A stretch of 64,000 nucleotides of DNA from Methylotenera sp. L2L1. Its GTDB lineage: Bacteria; Pseudomonadota; Gammaproteobacteria; Burkholderiales; Methylophilaceae. The notes under the pieces are model-generated. The model ran no database searches. It worked only from the letters and a program-made list of their open reading frames with translations, and was not told where the DNA came from. The position numbers were made by a program, and so were the translations under genes. Where the stretch lies: assembly GCF_000744605.1 (NCBI RefSeq), contig NZ_JQMG01000001.1, positions 2,294,001 to 2,358,000 of the forward strand. The letters run 5' to 3'. The first letter of the stretch is position 1; each line of letters begins with the position of its first letter. Positions 29,230-38,268 of the stretch are shown here, in pieces.

Positions 29230-30921
29230 TCAATTGACACCCTTACCGAAGGAGTCTCCAAATAAGGCATAAGGTTTTAGATTAACGTTTCTCGCAAGCA
29301 TGCCATTTTTACTTTTACAAACATTTGAATTCAGTTCATAGGCAACCAGCAATGTGCAGAATAAATCATCATGACTCAGCACCACGTCTTTATATGGCTT
29401 AATGTCTTGCAAATCATAATCGAAGTTTTTACCCGACCATGCAATGACAGGAATTCGCTTTTGTTCTTTTGGGGCAATGATATAAGGCGCAGCATGCAAA
29501 TAAAACCCATGCTCACCAAGTGACTCACCGTGGTCAGCAACATATAGCATGGCTGTTTCGTATCTATCATCATATTTTTTAAGAAAGTTAATCACTTCCG
29601 ATAAAAAGTAGTCGGTATAAAGTATTGCATTATCATAAGCGTTATCAATTTCCGCCTGAGAACAATCCCTTAACTCCCCAGTTTGGCAGGCTGGCTTAAA
29701 GCGCTCAAACTCCTTGGGGTATCTTCTGTAATATTCAGGACCGTGATTCCCCATTTGATGCAAAACAATCAACATATCCTTATCTTGATGAGATGAAATA
29801 TAGCTATCCAACCCACTTAACATACCAACATCCCTACACTCTCCTGCGCAATCAGGATTAAGCGTTGGTGATTTAAAGTCCTGATACTTGACACGTGTGG
29901 CAACACCTTTTGAATCAGAGTTATTATCGCGCCATAAAACTTCTATGCCATTGTTATGCAAAACATCCAGTGCATTTTCTTGCTTAAGTGCAATCTCTTT
30001 ATCGTATTTTTTACGACCTAACGATGAAAACATACATGGCACAGACACTCCAGTAGATGTACCGCATGCACTAACGTTAGTAAAACTAACGATATTCTGC
30101 TTAGATAATAAGGGGTTAGTATCTCGTTTATAGCCATTAAGAGAGAACCTATCCGCACGCGCCGTTTCACCAACCACCATAATGATCAATTCATTCTTGC
30201 TCGTAGACGGATCCATTAAAACTGCATCATCAGCGACTTTTCCAATAACAACATCAGTTGCAATTTGTGTTTGTTGGCTTATGTATTTAATGGATGAATA
30301 TGCTGAGTAAGTTGGATTTGCATAAAGCCGAACAACTTTGTGTTCACGTATGAACGATGTGTAATCAGGTGTAAACGCAACAATTAATAACAATATGGCG
30401 ACTAAGAAAGCGACCAAACAACTCAATTTTGATTTTAATTCAGTTTTAAAACTTGCTGGATTTGGACAATATTTTAATAATATCCATGCAGGAATAATCC
30501 CAAAAATAACTGTTCTAACAATAAGGTTTGTAGTGATTAAGCTAGCAAACTCACTTCGATTGGTCTGCATGATGTTATCAATCATGACTGTGTCGATAAT
30601 GACACCAAAGTGGTCCATGTAATAAGCCAACTGTGAGGCAAGCACTAAAAATAAAGCCAATACCCAACGCGTTAATCGTCCGTGGCAAACTATCAAGAAA
30701 AAGCCACCTGTAAGTAACGTAAAAAACAGGGCTAATGAAATCAAAAATGGTAAGTTTGCTATGGTGAGTGGATAAATATTGAGAATGCCATTAAACAGAG
30801 AATAGTTGCCTGTCAGCATAATAAACACGGTGACTATTAATATAGTCGGCGTTTGTGAATGATTAAAATTCTTGGTGGGGAGTAATTTACAAAAGTTACT
30901 GTAAATAGTTGACTGCATCAT
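29230..30921 (-). CDS. eptA: Lipid A phosphoethanolamine transferase (EptA-like)
   Basis: 563 aa. The N-terminal quarter carries five membrane helices (about residues 25-180); the periplasmic alkaline-phosphatase-fold domain follows, with the catalytic Thr in VVGETARADRF near 254, the CGTSTGVSVPCMF cysteine-rich loop and the metal-site motif YVADHGESLGEHGFY near 465. It transfers phosphoethanolamine from phosphatidylethanolamine to lipid A, lowering net negative charge and polymyxin binding. Divergent from a second transferase 519 bp away. Confidence 0.88.
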   Translation of the reverse strand: MMQSTIYSNFCKLLPTKNFNHSQTPTILIVTVFIMLTGNYSLFNGILNIYPLTIANLPFLISLALFFTLLTGGFFLIVCHGRLTRWVLALFLVLASQLAYYMDHFGVIIDTVMIDNIMQTNRSEFASLITTNLIVRTVIFGIIPAWILLKYCPNPASFKTELKSKLSCLVAFLVAILLLIVAFTPDYTSFIREHKVVRLYANPTYSAYSSIKYISQQTQIATDVVIGKVADDAVLMDPSTSKNELIIMVVGETARADRFSLNGYKRDTNPLLSKQNIVSFTNVSACGTSTGVSVPCMFSSLGRKKYDKEIALKQENALDVLHNNGIEVLWRDNNSDSKGVATRVKYQDFKSPTLNPDCAGECRDVGMLSGLDSYISSHQDKDMLIVLHQMGNHGPEYYRRYPKEFERFKPACQTGELRDCSQAEIDNAYDNAILYTDYFLSEVINFLKKYDDRYETAMLYVADHGESLGEHGFYLHAAPYIIAPKEQKRIPVIAWSGKNFDYDLQDIKPYKDVVLSHDDLFCTLLVAYELNSNVCKSKNGMLARNVNLKPYALFGDSFGKGVN

Positions 30922-31440
30922 AATGCTATTGCTTTCAATTCAAGTTATCTTGAAGAGCAGCTGCAACATACATGCCAATATGTTATCTAGTTGAATCTTT
31001 ATAATTCAAACTAAAATTTCCCGTGCTAAATAAACACGAATTTGCATCACGGTTAACATCTATCGTGCAAAGCTTTTAACCATTGCTGCATGCAATGGCT
31101 GTCTCAATGTCATTACTGCCAGCTCTAACCTCCGCTCAACGGTGCGCATTAGCATTAAGTCGATACCATTCAAAGCTTGAATCTGATTCTTTATCTACTA
31201 AACCTACTAATGTGATTGGGCACCATATAAAGACACCCTGCAATATTTGTATATTTTTTACAGTCTTCACCAAGTGCAACCCTGCAAAAAATGTATGCAT
31301 ATTCGTAAAATAATTACCAATAAAAATAATAAATCTCTATCTTATTGATATCGTTAAGTTTTTACTTCACACAACGTTTAAACATATAGCGGCACATCAC
31401 TTGCATTAGTTATGCGATTTAGACTACACCAAACATAACA
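30922..31440. other. 519-bp region between divergent phosphoethanolamine transferases
   Basis: AT-rich. An open frame at 31083-31313 (plus, 76 codons) has no recognisable features and composition unlike its neighbours. A 7-bp inverted repeat CCATTGC/GCAATGG lies at 31080-31098. On the minus strand around 31150-31190 a short stretch reads like a worn coding remnant ending in TGA, but I cannot name it. The region must also hold both promoters; no clear consensus site stands out. Confidence 0.4.
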
Positions 31441-33108
31441 ATGACAAAACAAAATTGGCGCGCATTTTTTATTCTATATATTTTCTTTTTATATTTTTCT
31501 GGCATCACTCATCTCCTACTGCAAGTCACAGATGCAACGATTTTTGTTGGGTTAAGACAAGCAATCTACATGAGTTTTTTATGGATGATTCCAGTTTTAC
31601 TCTTTCCAAATAAAACGAAAGAAATAACAGGCGCCGTTGGCTTGATGCTATGGGCTTCATCACTGGTCAGCCTAGGCTACTTTTGCATTTATCAACAAGA
31701 GTTCTCTCAAAGTGTCATCTTCATCATCTTTGAATCTAATCTAGCGGAGTCTTCTGAGTTTATCGCGCAATATTTCAAATGGTGGATGCTACCAATATTG
31801 ATTGGACACACCATCATTAGCTACTTGCTATGGCGACAAGTTAAACCTGTCACTTTTCCATTAAAGAACGCTGTGTTCATTAGCCTATTTATCCTTACGT
31901 TCTTATTTGGCGCTCCGCTATTTAAGAGTTTAATAGTCAAAAAAGCACCATGGAATCAAGTCGTATATATCATTGAAAAACACATGCAACCAGCACAACC
32001 ATGGCAATTAATTATCGGATATGTACATTACCGTGAACAATTGGCAACGATGGAAGCAATGCTTGAAAAGAACAAAAGCCTACCTCCTGTTAAAAACCTT
32101 AAAGATAAACATGGAGAGTTGAATAGTACGATGGTATTGGTCATCGGAGAATCCACTAACCGCCAACACATGAGCTTGTATGGATATAACCGCCCAACAA
32201 CCCCTCAACTAGATGCAATGAAAAATGAACTATCCGTCTTTCAACACGCAGTCTCATCACGCCCATCAACCATTGAATCTTTAGAACAGATACTTACGTT
32301 TGCAGACCAAAACAACCCAGACCTATTTCTTACCAAGCCAACATTAATGAACATCATGAAGCAGGCTGGTTATAAAACTTATTGGATAACCAACCAACAA
32401 ACCATTACCAAACGAAATACCATGTTGACTAACTTTTCTAAACAGATGGATGTGCAGTACTACATGAATAACTCCAGTGCACAAAACTCTAGAGAGTATG
32501 ATGAGAACGTACTAGAGCCTTTGCAAAAGTCTCTTGATGACAATGCCCCTAAAAAATTCATCGTTGTCCATTTGCTCGGGACGCATATGAAATACAAATA
32601 TCGTTATCCAGATAAGTTTGCTAAATTTGACTCTGCAGAAGGCACAAAAAAAGGACTTAGTCAGGATAAAATTGACATCATTAATACTTATGACAATGCA
32701 ATTTTATACAACGATTACGTCGTGTCATCCATAAAAAAAATGATAGAAGCCAAGCAAGAACGAAGCTTTATGGCTTATCTGTCAGACCATGGTGAGGATG
32801 TATATGACACACCACCTCATGACTTTCTTGGCAGGAACGAAGGGAATCCATCGTTAGCTATGTATGCCACGCCGTTGATTATGTGGGCATCCCCTGCATG
32901 GAAAGAAAAATCAGCAATCAATCTAAATGGGCACTTAGACGCGCCTTATAGCCTTTCCAACTTCATACACACTTGGTTTGATGTGGCAGGATTAAGCTTT
33001 GATGACCTTGATATCAATAAAAGCCTAGTGAACTCCTCATTTAAGCAATCCCCAGTGCTAATTGGTGACCCTAGAGGCAGTGCTGGCTTAAAAACACTAG
33101 CTCAATAA
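31441..33108 (+). CDS. Phosphoethanolamine transferase, alkaline-phosphatase superfamily (CptA/OpgE-like)
   Basis: 555 aa; four to five N-terminal membrane helices (about residues 8-180), then a periplasmic sulfatase-fold domain with VIGESTNRQHMSLYGYNR near 234 (catalytic Thr) and SDHGEDVYDTPPHD near 450 (metal ligands). This lacks the EptA cysteine-rich loop seen in the divergent neighbour, so the acceptor may be the LPS core or periplasmic glucan rather than lipid A. Acceptor not decidable from sequence. A strong terminator follows. Confidence 0.82.
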   Translation: MTKQNWRAFFILYIFFLYFSGITHLLLQVTDATIFVGLRQAIYMSFLWMIPVLLFPNKTKEITGAVGLMLWASSLVSLGYFCIYQQEFSQSVIFIIFESNLAESSEFIAQYFKWWMLPILIGHTIISYLLWRQVKPVTFPLKNAVFISLFILTFLFGAPLFKSLIVKKAPWNQVVYIIEKHMQPAQPWQLIIGYVHYREQLATMEAMLEKNKSLPPVKNLKDKHGELNSTMVLVIGESTNRQHMSLYGYNRPTTPQLDAMKNELSVFQHAVSSRPSTIESLEQILTFADQNNPDLFLTKPTLMNIMKQAGYKTYWITNQQTITKRNTMLTNFSKQMDVQYYMNNSSAQNSREYDENVLEPLQKSLDDNAPKKFIVVHLLGTHMKYKYRYPDKFAKFDSAEGTKKGLSQDKIDIINTYDNAILYNDYVVSSIKKMIEAKQERSFMAYLSDHGEDVYDTPPHDFLGRNEGNPSLAMYATPLIMWASPAWKEKSAINLNGHLDAPYSLSNFIHTWFDVAGLSFDDLDINKSLVNSSFKQSPVLIGDPRGSAGLKTLAQ

Positions 33109-33166
33109 CTAAACTGTAAAAGGTGTTGTTATTTAAATGATAAGCTTCTTTAAGATATAAAACAAA

Positions 33167-33196
33167 AAGGCCATGTATCTAGCGATACATGGCCTT
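33167..33196 (+). terminator. Terminator between the phosphoethanolamine transferase gene and the integrated element
   Basis: AAGGCCATGTATC (33167-33179) pairs perfectly with GATACATGGCCTT (33184-33196), loop TAGC. It closes the host transcript just before attL (33219). Confidence 0.85.
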
Positions 33197-33218
33197 CAAG
33201 TACATCGTGTTAACACTT

Positions 33219-33249
33219 TTAAAATGGTGGGCAGGCGTCAATCAAACAA
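33219..33249. repeat. attL: degenerate copy of the ssrA 3' end
   Basis: TTAAAATGGTGG (33219-33230) followed by GCAGGCG, two differing bases, AATC, one differing base, AAC. The copy at the true ssrA end (42599-42631) reads TTAAAATGGTGG-A-GCAGGCG and continues likewise. One deletion and about three substitutions separate them. This marks the far end of the element. Confidence 0.8.
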
Positions 33250-33297
33250 TCCAATATAAGCCTCAATTTAAAAGGATAGTTATATTATTAATTTAAA

Positions 33298-33319
33298 ATA
33301 TACCCCCAAATATACCCCC
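33298..33319. repeat. Left-end integrase arm-site candidates
   Basis: ATATACCCCC occurs at 33298-33307 and again at 33310-33319, 12 bp apart (near one helical turn). The same word occurs near the other end (see 42442-42490) and within int at 42273-42282, as expected for arm-type binding sites of a lambda-like integrase or its accessory protein. Confidence 0.5.
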
Positions 33320-33432
33320 ATGATAAATTACCCAACTCTATAAAGTGACGTAGTAAACATGAGGAGACTATCATGCGCTGGATACGTCATCACTGGAGGT
33401 CAGCCGTCCATCCAGCCCAGCGATCAAATTAT

Positions 33433-35370
33433 TTACAATGCAGCACCAGGATTTTTATAAAGCGCACGAAAATCTATAGTTCCAACTGCAATATCTAATC
33501 TAGATTTAATTGAAGTAACATCTCGGTTAAACTCTTCATCAACTTCATAATATGGTCTATCCTGACCAGTAAGATAAGCTCTCACTATGCCTTCAATTTG
33601 ACTTGGGTTAGCTGACAAATACCAAGAAAACTCTGAGTTTTCGTCCAATCTAGGATCTGCAACTACAGTAAGATTCCTCACCCACTGAACATTCGTTGCA
33701 TCATTAGATTTTGACGGATCCACTAAACTAGAAACAAGCTGCTCTGCTGTAGTCTCAAGTGACACAGGCACAATCAAGAAACGAGGTACTGGATCAATAT
33801 GTTGTAATCCATTTACTCCCTTTTGGCGACGCATAGCCGCCCTAGCAAAAGCAAGTGACGCTATACTTAATGCTGTTCCTGCTGCAGCAAGATTGCCATG
33901 ATCAGCATGAAATAGTGATTTACCATCTGACATAGCCGAGCTAGACAACAGCTTTCCATATACTAAATCAGCCTCCAACCTTCGTGCTGCAGCTCCAAAT
34001 GCAGCTGGCATTGAAGTTAGTGCACCAAGGTCATCATTTATCAATGCCTGGCGAGTAATGCCAAAGATACGACCATAGGTTTTAATTGCAAACTCTTCCG
34101 CACTCTCCCCAAAAGATCCATTTTTGTATTCTGAAGACTCTGGAACCTCTAGCAAATTAGGGGCTTCAGACAGTGCAACCATACTTTGCGTTTTAAAATC
34201 AGGAACTTCTTTCTCGGCAGTCCATAAAACATGTGTGCTCGGCTCACTTTCATAACCAATACGTAATGCCTTACCAGCTGTATTTGCTAATAACAATGGG
34301 AAATCACTTGAAGAATGAGCTGCCTTAATTATTTCAACACGACTCATTCCATTTACACTGCGACCTTGCATGCTCAAAATACGCTCAGCCATCATGACAA
34401 CATCCATCCGCTGAACATCACGCACCATTGGGCTTGGATCATTTAAACGCAAACCTGATCTAATCAATAGTGCATCAGTTGCTGCTGCCTTAAACTCTCT
34501 TAGCTTGTCAGAAACATGTAGACCTTCACTTGGATTATAGTATCCGCCACTAATAGGAAATGATTGGCTGCCTAAATGTGCTAATAGCTTATCATTAGCT
34601 AATTGCACACTACAGTTAATATCGTTTTCTAGAGCATCCATTAGCTGATCAACGCCATCGTAGTCTTTGAACTTACTAAACACGGCACGAATACTTTGAC
34701 GCCTCTCTGCATCTTTAATAAGAATTGAAGATGCATGAGCATCTAAAGAAGTTGAATTATTTACACTATCTTTCTGCATGATTAAACCTTTCACTTTTTC
34801 CGGAGGATTAAATTTATTAATATTGAATTGAGCTGAAATTTTCACAGGCTCACTTATATGATCTATAAAGCCTTGTTCTAAAGCCTCTTCAGCTGTCATC
34901 CATGTTTCCTCATCTAACATAGATGATATTTCTTCACGAGACTTACCTGTTTTTAGTACATACCCATCAACCAAAGAGTCTGTAGCTTTTTCTAAAATAT
35001 CTGCAGTTTTTCTAAGTTCTCTTGCATCACCACTCCCACCGCCCCAAGCATTGTGGATCATCATTAAGGCATTTTCTGACATATAAACTTTGTCACCAGC
35101 CATAGCAATAAATGAAGCCATTGACAACGCCCATCCATCAATAAACACATCAACTTTAGCCTGGTGGCGTTTTAGGGCGTTATATATCGCTACACCCTCT
35201 TGCACTGATCCACCTTCTGAAGATATGTGTAGATGAATATTACTTACGCCAGTGAGAGAGTTAAGCTCATTAATGAAACTTTGCGCGGTCACACCAAAAC
35301 CGCCAATTTCATCATAAATTGACAGGTTCGCTGTTTTTCCAGTTGCTTTGATTGAGTACCAGTTTTTCAT
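33433..35370 (-). CDS. ClpP-like prohead protease fused to major capsid protein
   Basis: 645 aa. Residues 1-175 are a ClpP-type serine protease: catalytic S83 in WALSMASF, H106 in MIHNAWGG, an acidic residue at about 153-155 before WMTAEEALEQGFID. Residues about 200-260 look like a charged linker, a possible scaffold or delta segment. Residues about 330-645 match the HK97-fold capsid of the Mu-like/'Gp34' type, with DLVYGKLLS, LFHADHGN and a C-terminal FRALYKNPGA. Self-cleavage would release capsid subunits. ATG at 35370 has TAGGAA five bases upstream and overlaps the preceding gene by 59 bp. Last gene of the minus-strand run; its end is 183 bp from attL. Confidence 0.85.
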   Translation of the reverse strand: MKNWYSIKATGKTANLSIYDEIGGFGVTAQSFINELNSLTGVSNIHLHISSEGGSVQEGVAIYNALKRHQAKVDVFIDGWALSMASFIAMAGDKVYMSENALMMIHNAWGGGSGDARELRKTADILEKATDSLVDGYVLKTGKSREEISSMLDEETWMTAEEALEQGFIDHISEPVKISAQFNINKFNPPEKVKGLIMQKDSVNNSTSLDAHASSILIKDAERRQSIRAVFSKFKDYDGVDQLMDALENDINCSVQLANDKLLAHLGSQSFPISGGYYNPSEGLHVSDKLREFKAAATDALLIRSGLRLNDPSPMVRDVQRMDVVMMAERILSMQGRSVNGMSRVEIIKAAHSSSDFPLLLANTAGKALRIGYESEPSTHVLWTAEKEVPDFKTQSMVALSEAPNLLEVPESSEYKNGSFGESAEEFAIKTYGRIFGITRQALINDDLGALTSMPAAFGAAARRLEADLVYGKLLSSSAMSDGKSLFHADHGNLAAAGTALSIASLAFARAAMRRQKGVNGLQHIDPVPRFLIVPVSLETTAEQLVSSLVDPSKSNDATNVQWVRNLTVVADPRLDENSEFSWYLSANPSQIEGIVRAYLTGQDRPYYEVDEEFNRDVTSIKSRLDIAVGTIDFRALYKNPGAAL

Positions 35371-35890
35371 GATTCCTATTAGCCTGAATTGTTTGATAGA
35401 TTATCAATTCATCGCTATGAAGCGAGTAGTCATCATTTTCAATCACTAGATACAACCCTCTAGCTGTCGTGGGCACACCTGATCCAGTTGACCAGGCCTG
35501 ATGTAAATAACATTTCCACAGATCCCAATTTTGCTCAGGTCGTGTATTTTGATGAGCTTCCCAAAAATTACAGAGATTATTTACCTTAGTCGCCAATCGC
35601 TTGCAGCGCTCCCAATCAGAAATATCCTCGTCTAAGCTGATATTGCGTATAGACTTAATTAAATAATGATTACGAACACTTAATGTTAATTGTGTTGACA
35701 CATGCCTTGAACCACATACAGCCAATCCCAATGCCTTATCTAAGGATAGTTGCTTTTCTTGCTGCATATATTTCATAACTCCACTTTTAAGCCAAAGCCA
35801 TTGATCACTATTTGCAGGAATATCTTTTCCTGCTAGTAGATCTATAGCAAGCCTCCTTAAAGAATCAGTGGATTGACGTACTTTTGACAT
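35312..35890 (-). CDS. Hypothetical element protein, upstream of the capsid gene
   Basis: 192 aa, no recognised domain. Soluble, rich in Trp (QWLWLKSG, FWEAH, WDLWKC, HQAWSTG) and with several Cys. Starts with a one-base TAATG overlap on the 86-aa gene and runs 59 bp into the capsid gene, so it is translated with both. Position suggests a capsid-size, scaffold or packaging role, but sequence gives no support. Confidence 0.65.
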   Translation of the reverse strand: MSKVRQSTDSLRRLAIDLLAGKDIPANSDQWLWLKSGVMKYMQQEKQLSLDKALGLAVCGSRHVSTQLTLSVRNHYLIKSIRNISLDEDISDWERCKRLATKVNNLCNFWEAHQNTRPEQNWDLWKCYLHQAWSTGSGVPTTARGLYLVIENDDYSLHSDELIIYQTIQANRNHEKLVLNQSNWKNSEPVNL

Positions 35891-36150
35891 TACTGATAAG
35901 TAACCTTGCCCAAACTCAAATCAATATTAAAAAGACTTGAACCATTTACGGAGCAAACAACGGTCATCTTTTCAGGCGTAACAGATGATGAAAAATTTAA
36001 TATATAGCCATTTTCCAGATAACTAAGCATCACTCGCTCTATATCGCCTGTAGCAACCCTTTCTGATCCTATTCTATTTAAATAGTCTATAAACAATTGC
36101 TTTAAACAACGATGTAATACCTCAATATTTGCTTCATGTCTTGCATCCAT
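35890..36150 (-). CDS. Small hypothetical element protein
   Basis: 86 aa, no recognised family. An amphipathic N-terminal half (ANIEVLHRCLKQLFIDYLNRI) and a beta-rich C-terminal half (MTVVCSVNGSSLFNIDLSLGKVTYQ). AAAGGA-like sequence precedes its ATG. First gene downstream of the origin-like region and coupled to the 192-aa gene. Confidence 0.6.
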   Translation of the reverse strand: MDARHEANIEVLHRCLKQLFIDYLNRIGSERVATGDIERVMLSYLENGYILNFSSSVTPEKMTVVCSVNGSSLFNIDLSLGKVTYQ

Positions 36151-36576
36151 AAACTATCCTTTTTCAAATCAATTAGATAACTCCCCACCCCTTTTTATTT
36201 TCACAAGCGCCTAACGCCACATGATTTGGTAAGAAATTATAAATATAGAATCCTGCTGAATTTGGTAGTGACGTAAAGTCACTACCTATAAAACAACCAT
36301 GCCTAAAATTGCGGGGTATGCGGGGTCGTGCGGGGTATTTTTTATTCCTATTACTATTTACATCTTTTGTATTTTTCGTACGTAGTAAGAAACATTACCC
36401 GCTATTACCCGCATACCCCGCAAAAAAATCTAACCAAAATCAGAATAATCAAGGTGGTAAAATCATTTAACCTATTGATTAGTAATAAATAACCCCCTAT
36501 ACGATATTTTAAAACTAGAGAAAACATGAGGTTCAAATTACCCTTACATCCAAAGCTGAGGAGTACCTTTCAAACG
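36151..36576. other. 426-bp origin-like intergenic region of the element
   Basis: Gene-free stretch between the capsid module and the helicase gene. It holds six copies of a GCGGG(G)TAT-like word in two opposed triplets (see 36311-36421), a 55-bp AT-rich centre, another AT-rich stretch to about 36540, and a perfect DnaA-box match TTATCCACA at 36577-36585 overlapping the helicase stop codon. Confidence 0.55.
36311..36421. repeat. Opposed iteron triplets (candidate replication origin)
   Basis: Plus-strand GCGGGGTAT at 36311 and 36330 with GCGGGGTCG at 36320 between; minus-strand copies GCGGGTAAT at 36394-36402 and 36404-36412 and GCGGGGTAT at 36413-36421. The spacing within triplets is 9-10 bp, about one helical turn. 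The outer arms form an inverted repeat across an AT-rich 55-bp spacer containing CGTACG. Iterons next to a replicative helicase-primase are typical of P4-like origins; activity is inferred. Confidence 0.6.
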
Positions 36577-38268
36577 TTATCCACATTTAACTATCCTCCA
36601 CATAGCTACCTTTGCATGCCCATCATCACCAGCCCGAATAAGTTGCATTCCATCAACAATTCGATCCCTATGGTTTCTTAGCCAAATACCAAGCCTTCGG
36701 CTATTAACTTTCTCAGAGCAAACCAATTGCAATGCATCTCGTAATTCAGGACACGCTGAATCTCCACCTCCGAGCATATACTCCATGCCTACCTTAATAA
36801 CCTCAGCCACAGTGCAGGGTTTATTTAGGCTAGGTATTTCTATCCATGCACTAAAGAGTGCTCGCATTGCCTCAAGATCAGGGTCACTCTCTCTTAGCGC
36901 TTCGGCACCGCCGAGTGGGTCGGGGTATCCAAGCCACAACAATGGGCGACGAACCATCTGATCCCACAACTCAAAGCTACCAAATGGTCTATGCCCATGA
37001 ATAGCAGGTGCGCCTGCTGCCATATATGCCATTGGGATAGTGAGTGCTGCACTGATTAAAGCGCCTCGCCTTGATATAACTTCATCTATATGGCTTCTAT
37101 CAAAGGCACGTTGCTCAGGTCTCTCTGTCTTAGCATCCATACGTATAAGTACAACTCTACGTTTAAGATCACCAACAATTGCTAAGTTGTTACCAGTAGC
37201 TAACATTAGTGCATGTGTGGGAACTGAAATAACGCTTGATACACCAAGTGGCCTTAACCTTACACTTGGCTGTGTAGTAACTTGACACAAGAGATCACCA
37301 CCAAGCGGACGCTCAATATTATCTAAAAGAATAGCTGCATCACCAGCTAAGAGAACACCACCAAGCCGCTTCTCAGCCTCTGCGTCATCGTGGCCTAGAG
37401 ATAACACTGATGACCTCCTACCAGTAGCTATGATGGCAGCGGTCTCAGCTAGGAGTGTTTTACCTGTTCCTGGCATTGGCGCAGTAACCGCAAACATAGG
37501 AGCTGAAGGTAATACACGCCTTACCATCGCAGTAATAATGGCTGCAATAATGGCTGATTTATCTTCATCGTTAACAAAAGGAAAACTTTCAACTAGCTCT
37601 GATAAATTTTTTAGTGCTTTTTCAGCCTCGCTCTTGCTTGGTTTATTTGTTGGGGACTGGTAACTATCAGTAACTGCATCTGATATAGCTAGGTATAAAC
37701 CGCTTTCAGAATCATGACCTCGCTTATCTATCAAACGCCCAGTGTGATCTATCGTTGGCGCTTCAACAAAGCCAGATAAAACAGGTATCTCAGGCCAATA
37801 GCCACGAGCAATATACGACTCAGATACACGACGTGGACAATCGCAATTAACCCAAGCTCCTTTTTTTCCAGATGCATCATCTGTCGATCTAAGGTCATAC
37901 TTAACATGCATTGCAGCACGACCTATTAACTCAGTTAAGTGCGACGCTTCTAAAGGGTGAATCACTAATGCACCATCTGGACGATGAATACCAACGGATT
38001 TATTTTTAACTTCATGAACACGCACTAACCTACCAGCGTGCACAAATACATTCATATTAGGAGAAGCAGATAAAGCCAAACCAACCGCATCTAATATTTC
38101 TGGTAACCGTCCATTTGTATGTCTTATTCCCATTCGACCATCAGTTGAATAGAAGACTACAGGTTCGGTTTTTTCACTAACCTCAGGCACGGGTAGTGCA
38201 ATAACATTTTTACCTTTTAAGAATGCATCAACTTTAGCTGTCGCTGATTCAACATCAGTGTAGCTCAT
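36577..38268 (-). CDS. Replicative helicase/ATPase of the element
   Basis: 563 aa. N-terminal half (1-210) without a clear signature apart from a CDCP motif near 142-145; ATPase core with Walker A APMPGTGKT near 263-271 and Walker B AAILLDNIER near 311-320, followed by sensor-like MLATGNNLA. This is the pattern of phage and satellite superfamily-3-like helicases partnered with a separate CHC2 primase. Starts four bases inside the end of the primase gene (38265-38268), so the two are coupled and probably make a split version of the P4 alpha protein. Confidence 0.78.
   Translation of the reverse strand: MSYTDVESATAKVDAFLKGKNVIALPVPEVSEKTEPVVFYSTDGRMGIRHTNGRLPEILDAVGLALSASPNMNVFVHAGRLVRVHEVKNKSVGIHRPDGALVIHPLEASHLTELIGRAAMHVKYDLRSTDDASGKKGAWVNCDCPRRVSESYIARGYWPEIPVLSGFVEAPTIDHTGRLIDKRGHDSESGLYLAISDAVTDSYQSPTNKPSKSEAEKALKNLSELVESFPFVNDEDKSAIIAAIITAMVRRVLPSAPMFAVTAPMPGTGKTLLAETAAIIATGRRSSVLSLGHDDAEAEKRLGGVLLAGDAAILLDNIERPLGGDLLCQVTTQPSVRLRPLGVSSVISVPTHALMLATGNNLAIVGDLKRRVVLIRMDAKTERPEQRAFDRSHIDEVISRRGALISAALTIPMAYMAAGAPAIHGHRPFGSFELWDQMVRRPLLWLGYPDPLGGAEALRESDPDLEAMRALFSAWIEIPSLNKPCTVAEVIKVGMEYMLGGGDSACPELRDALQLVCSEKVNSRRLGIWLRNHRDRIVDGMQLIRAGDDGHAKVAMWRIVKCG

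Noticed and set aside
31083-31313. 76-codon plus-strand frame between the two phosphoethanolamine transferases
   Set aside because: No ribosome site, no domain, and unremarkable composition; the region was listed as intergenic instead. A minus-strand stretch around 31150-31190 that faintly resembled a Sel1-type repeat ends in TGA and is too short to call.
33221-33249. Possible second tRNA or tmRNA fragment gene at attL
   Set aside because: Only the last 30 or so bases of the tmRNA end are present and are degenerate, so it is an attachment remnant, not a gene.
33373-33498. 41-codon plus-strand ORF with GAGGAG upstream, at the left end of the element
   Set aside because: The ribosome-site match is good, but it runs antisense into the capsid gene end and the translation shows nothing recognisable; could be chance or part of a hairpin (CTGGAT/ATCCAG).
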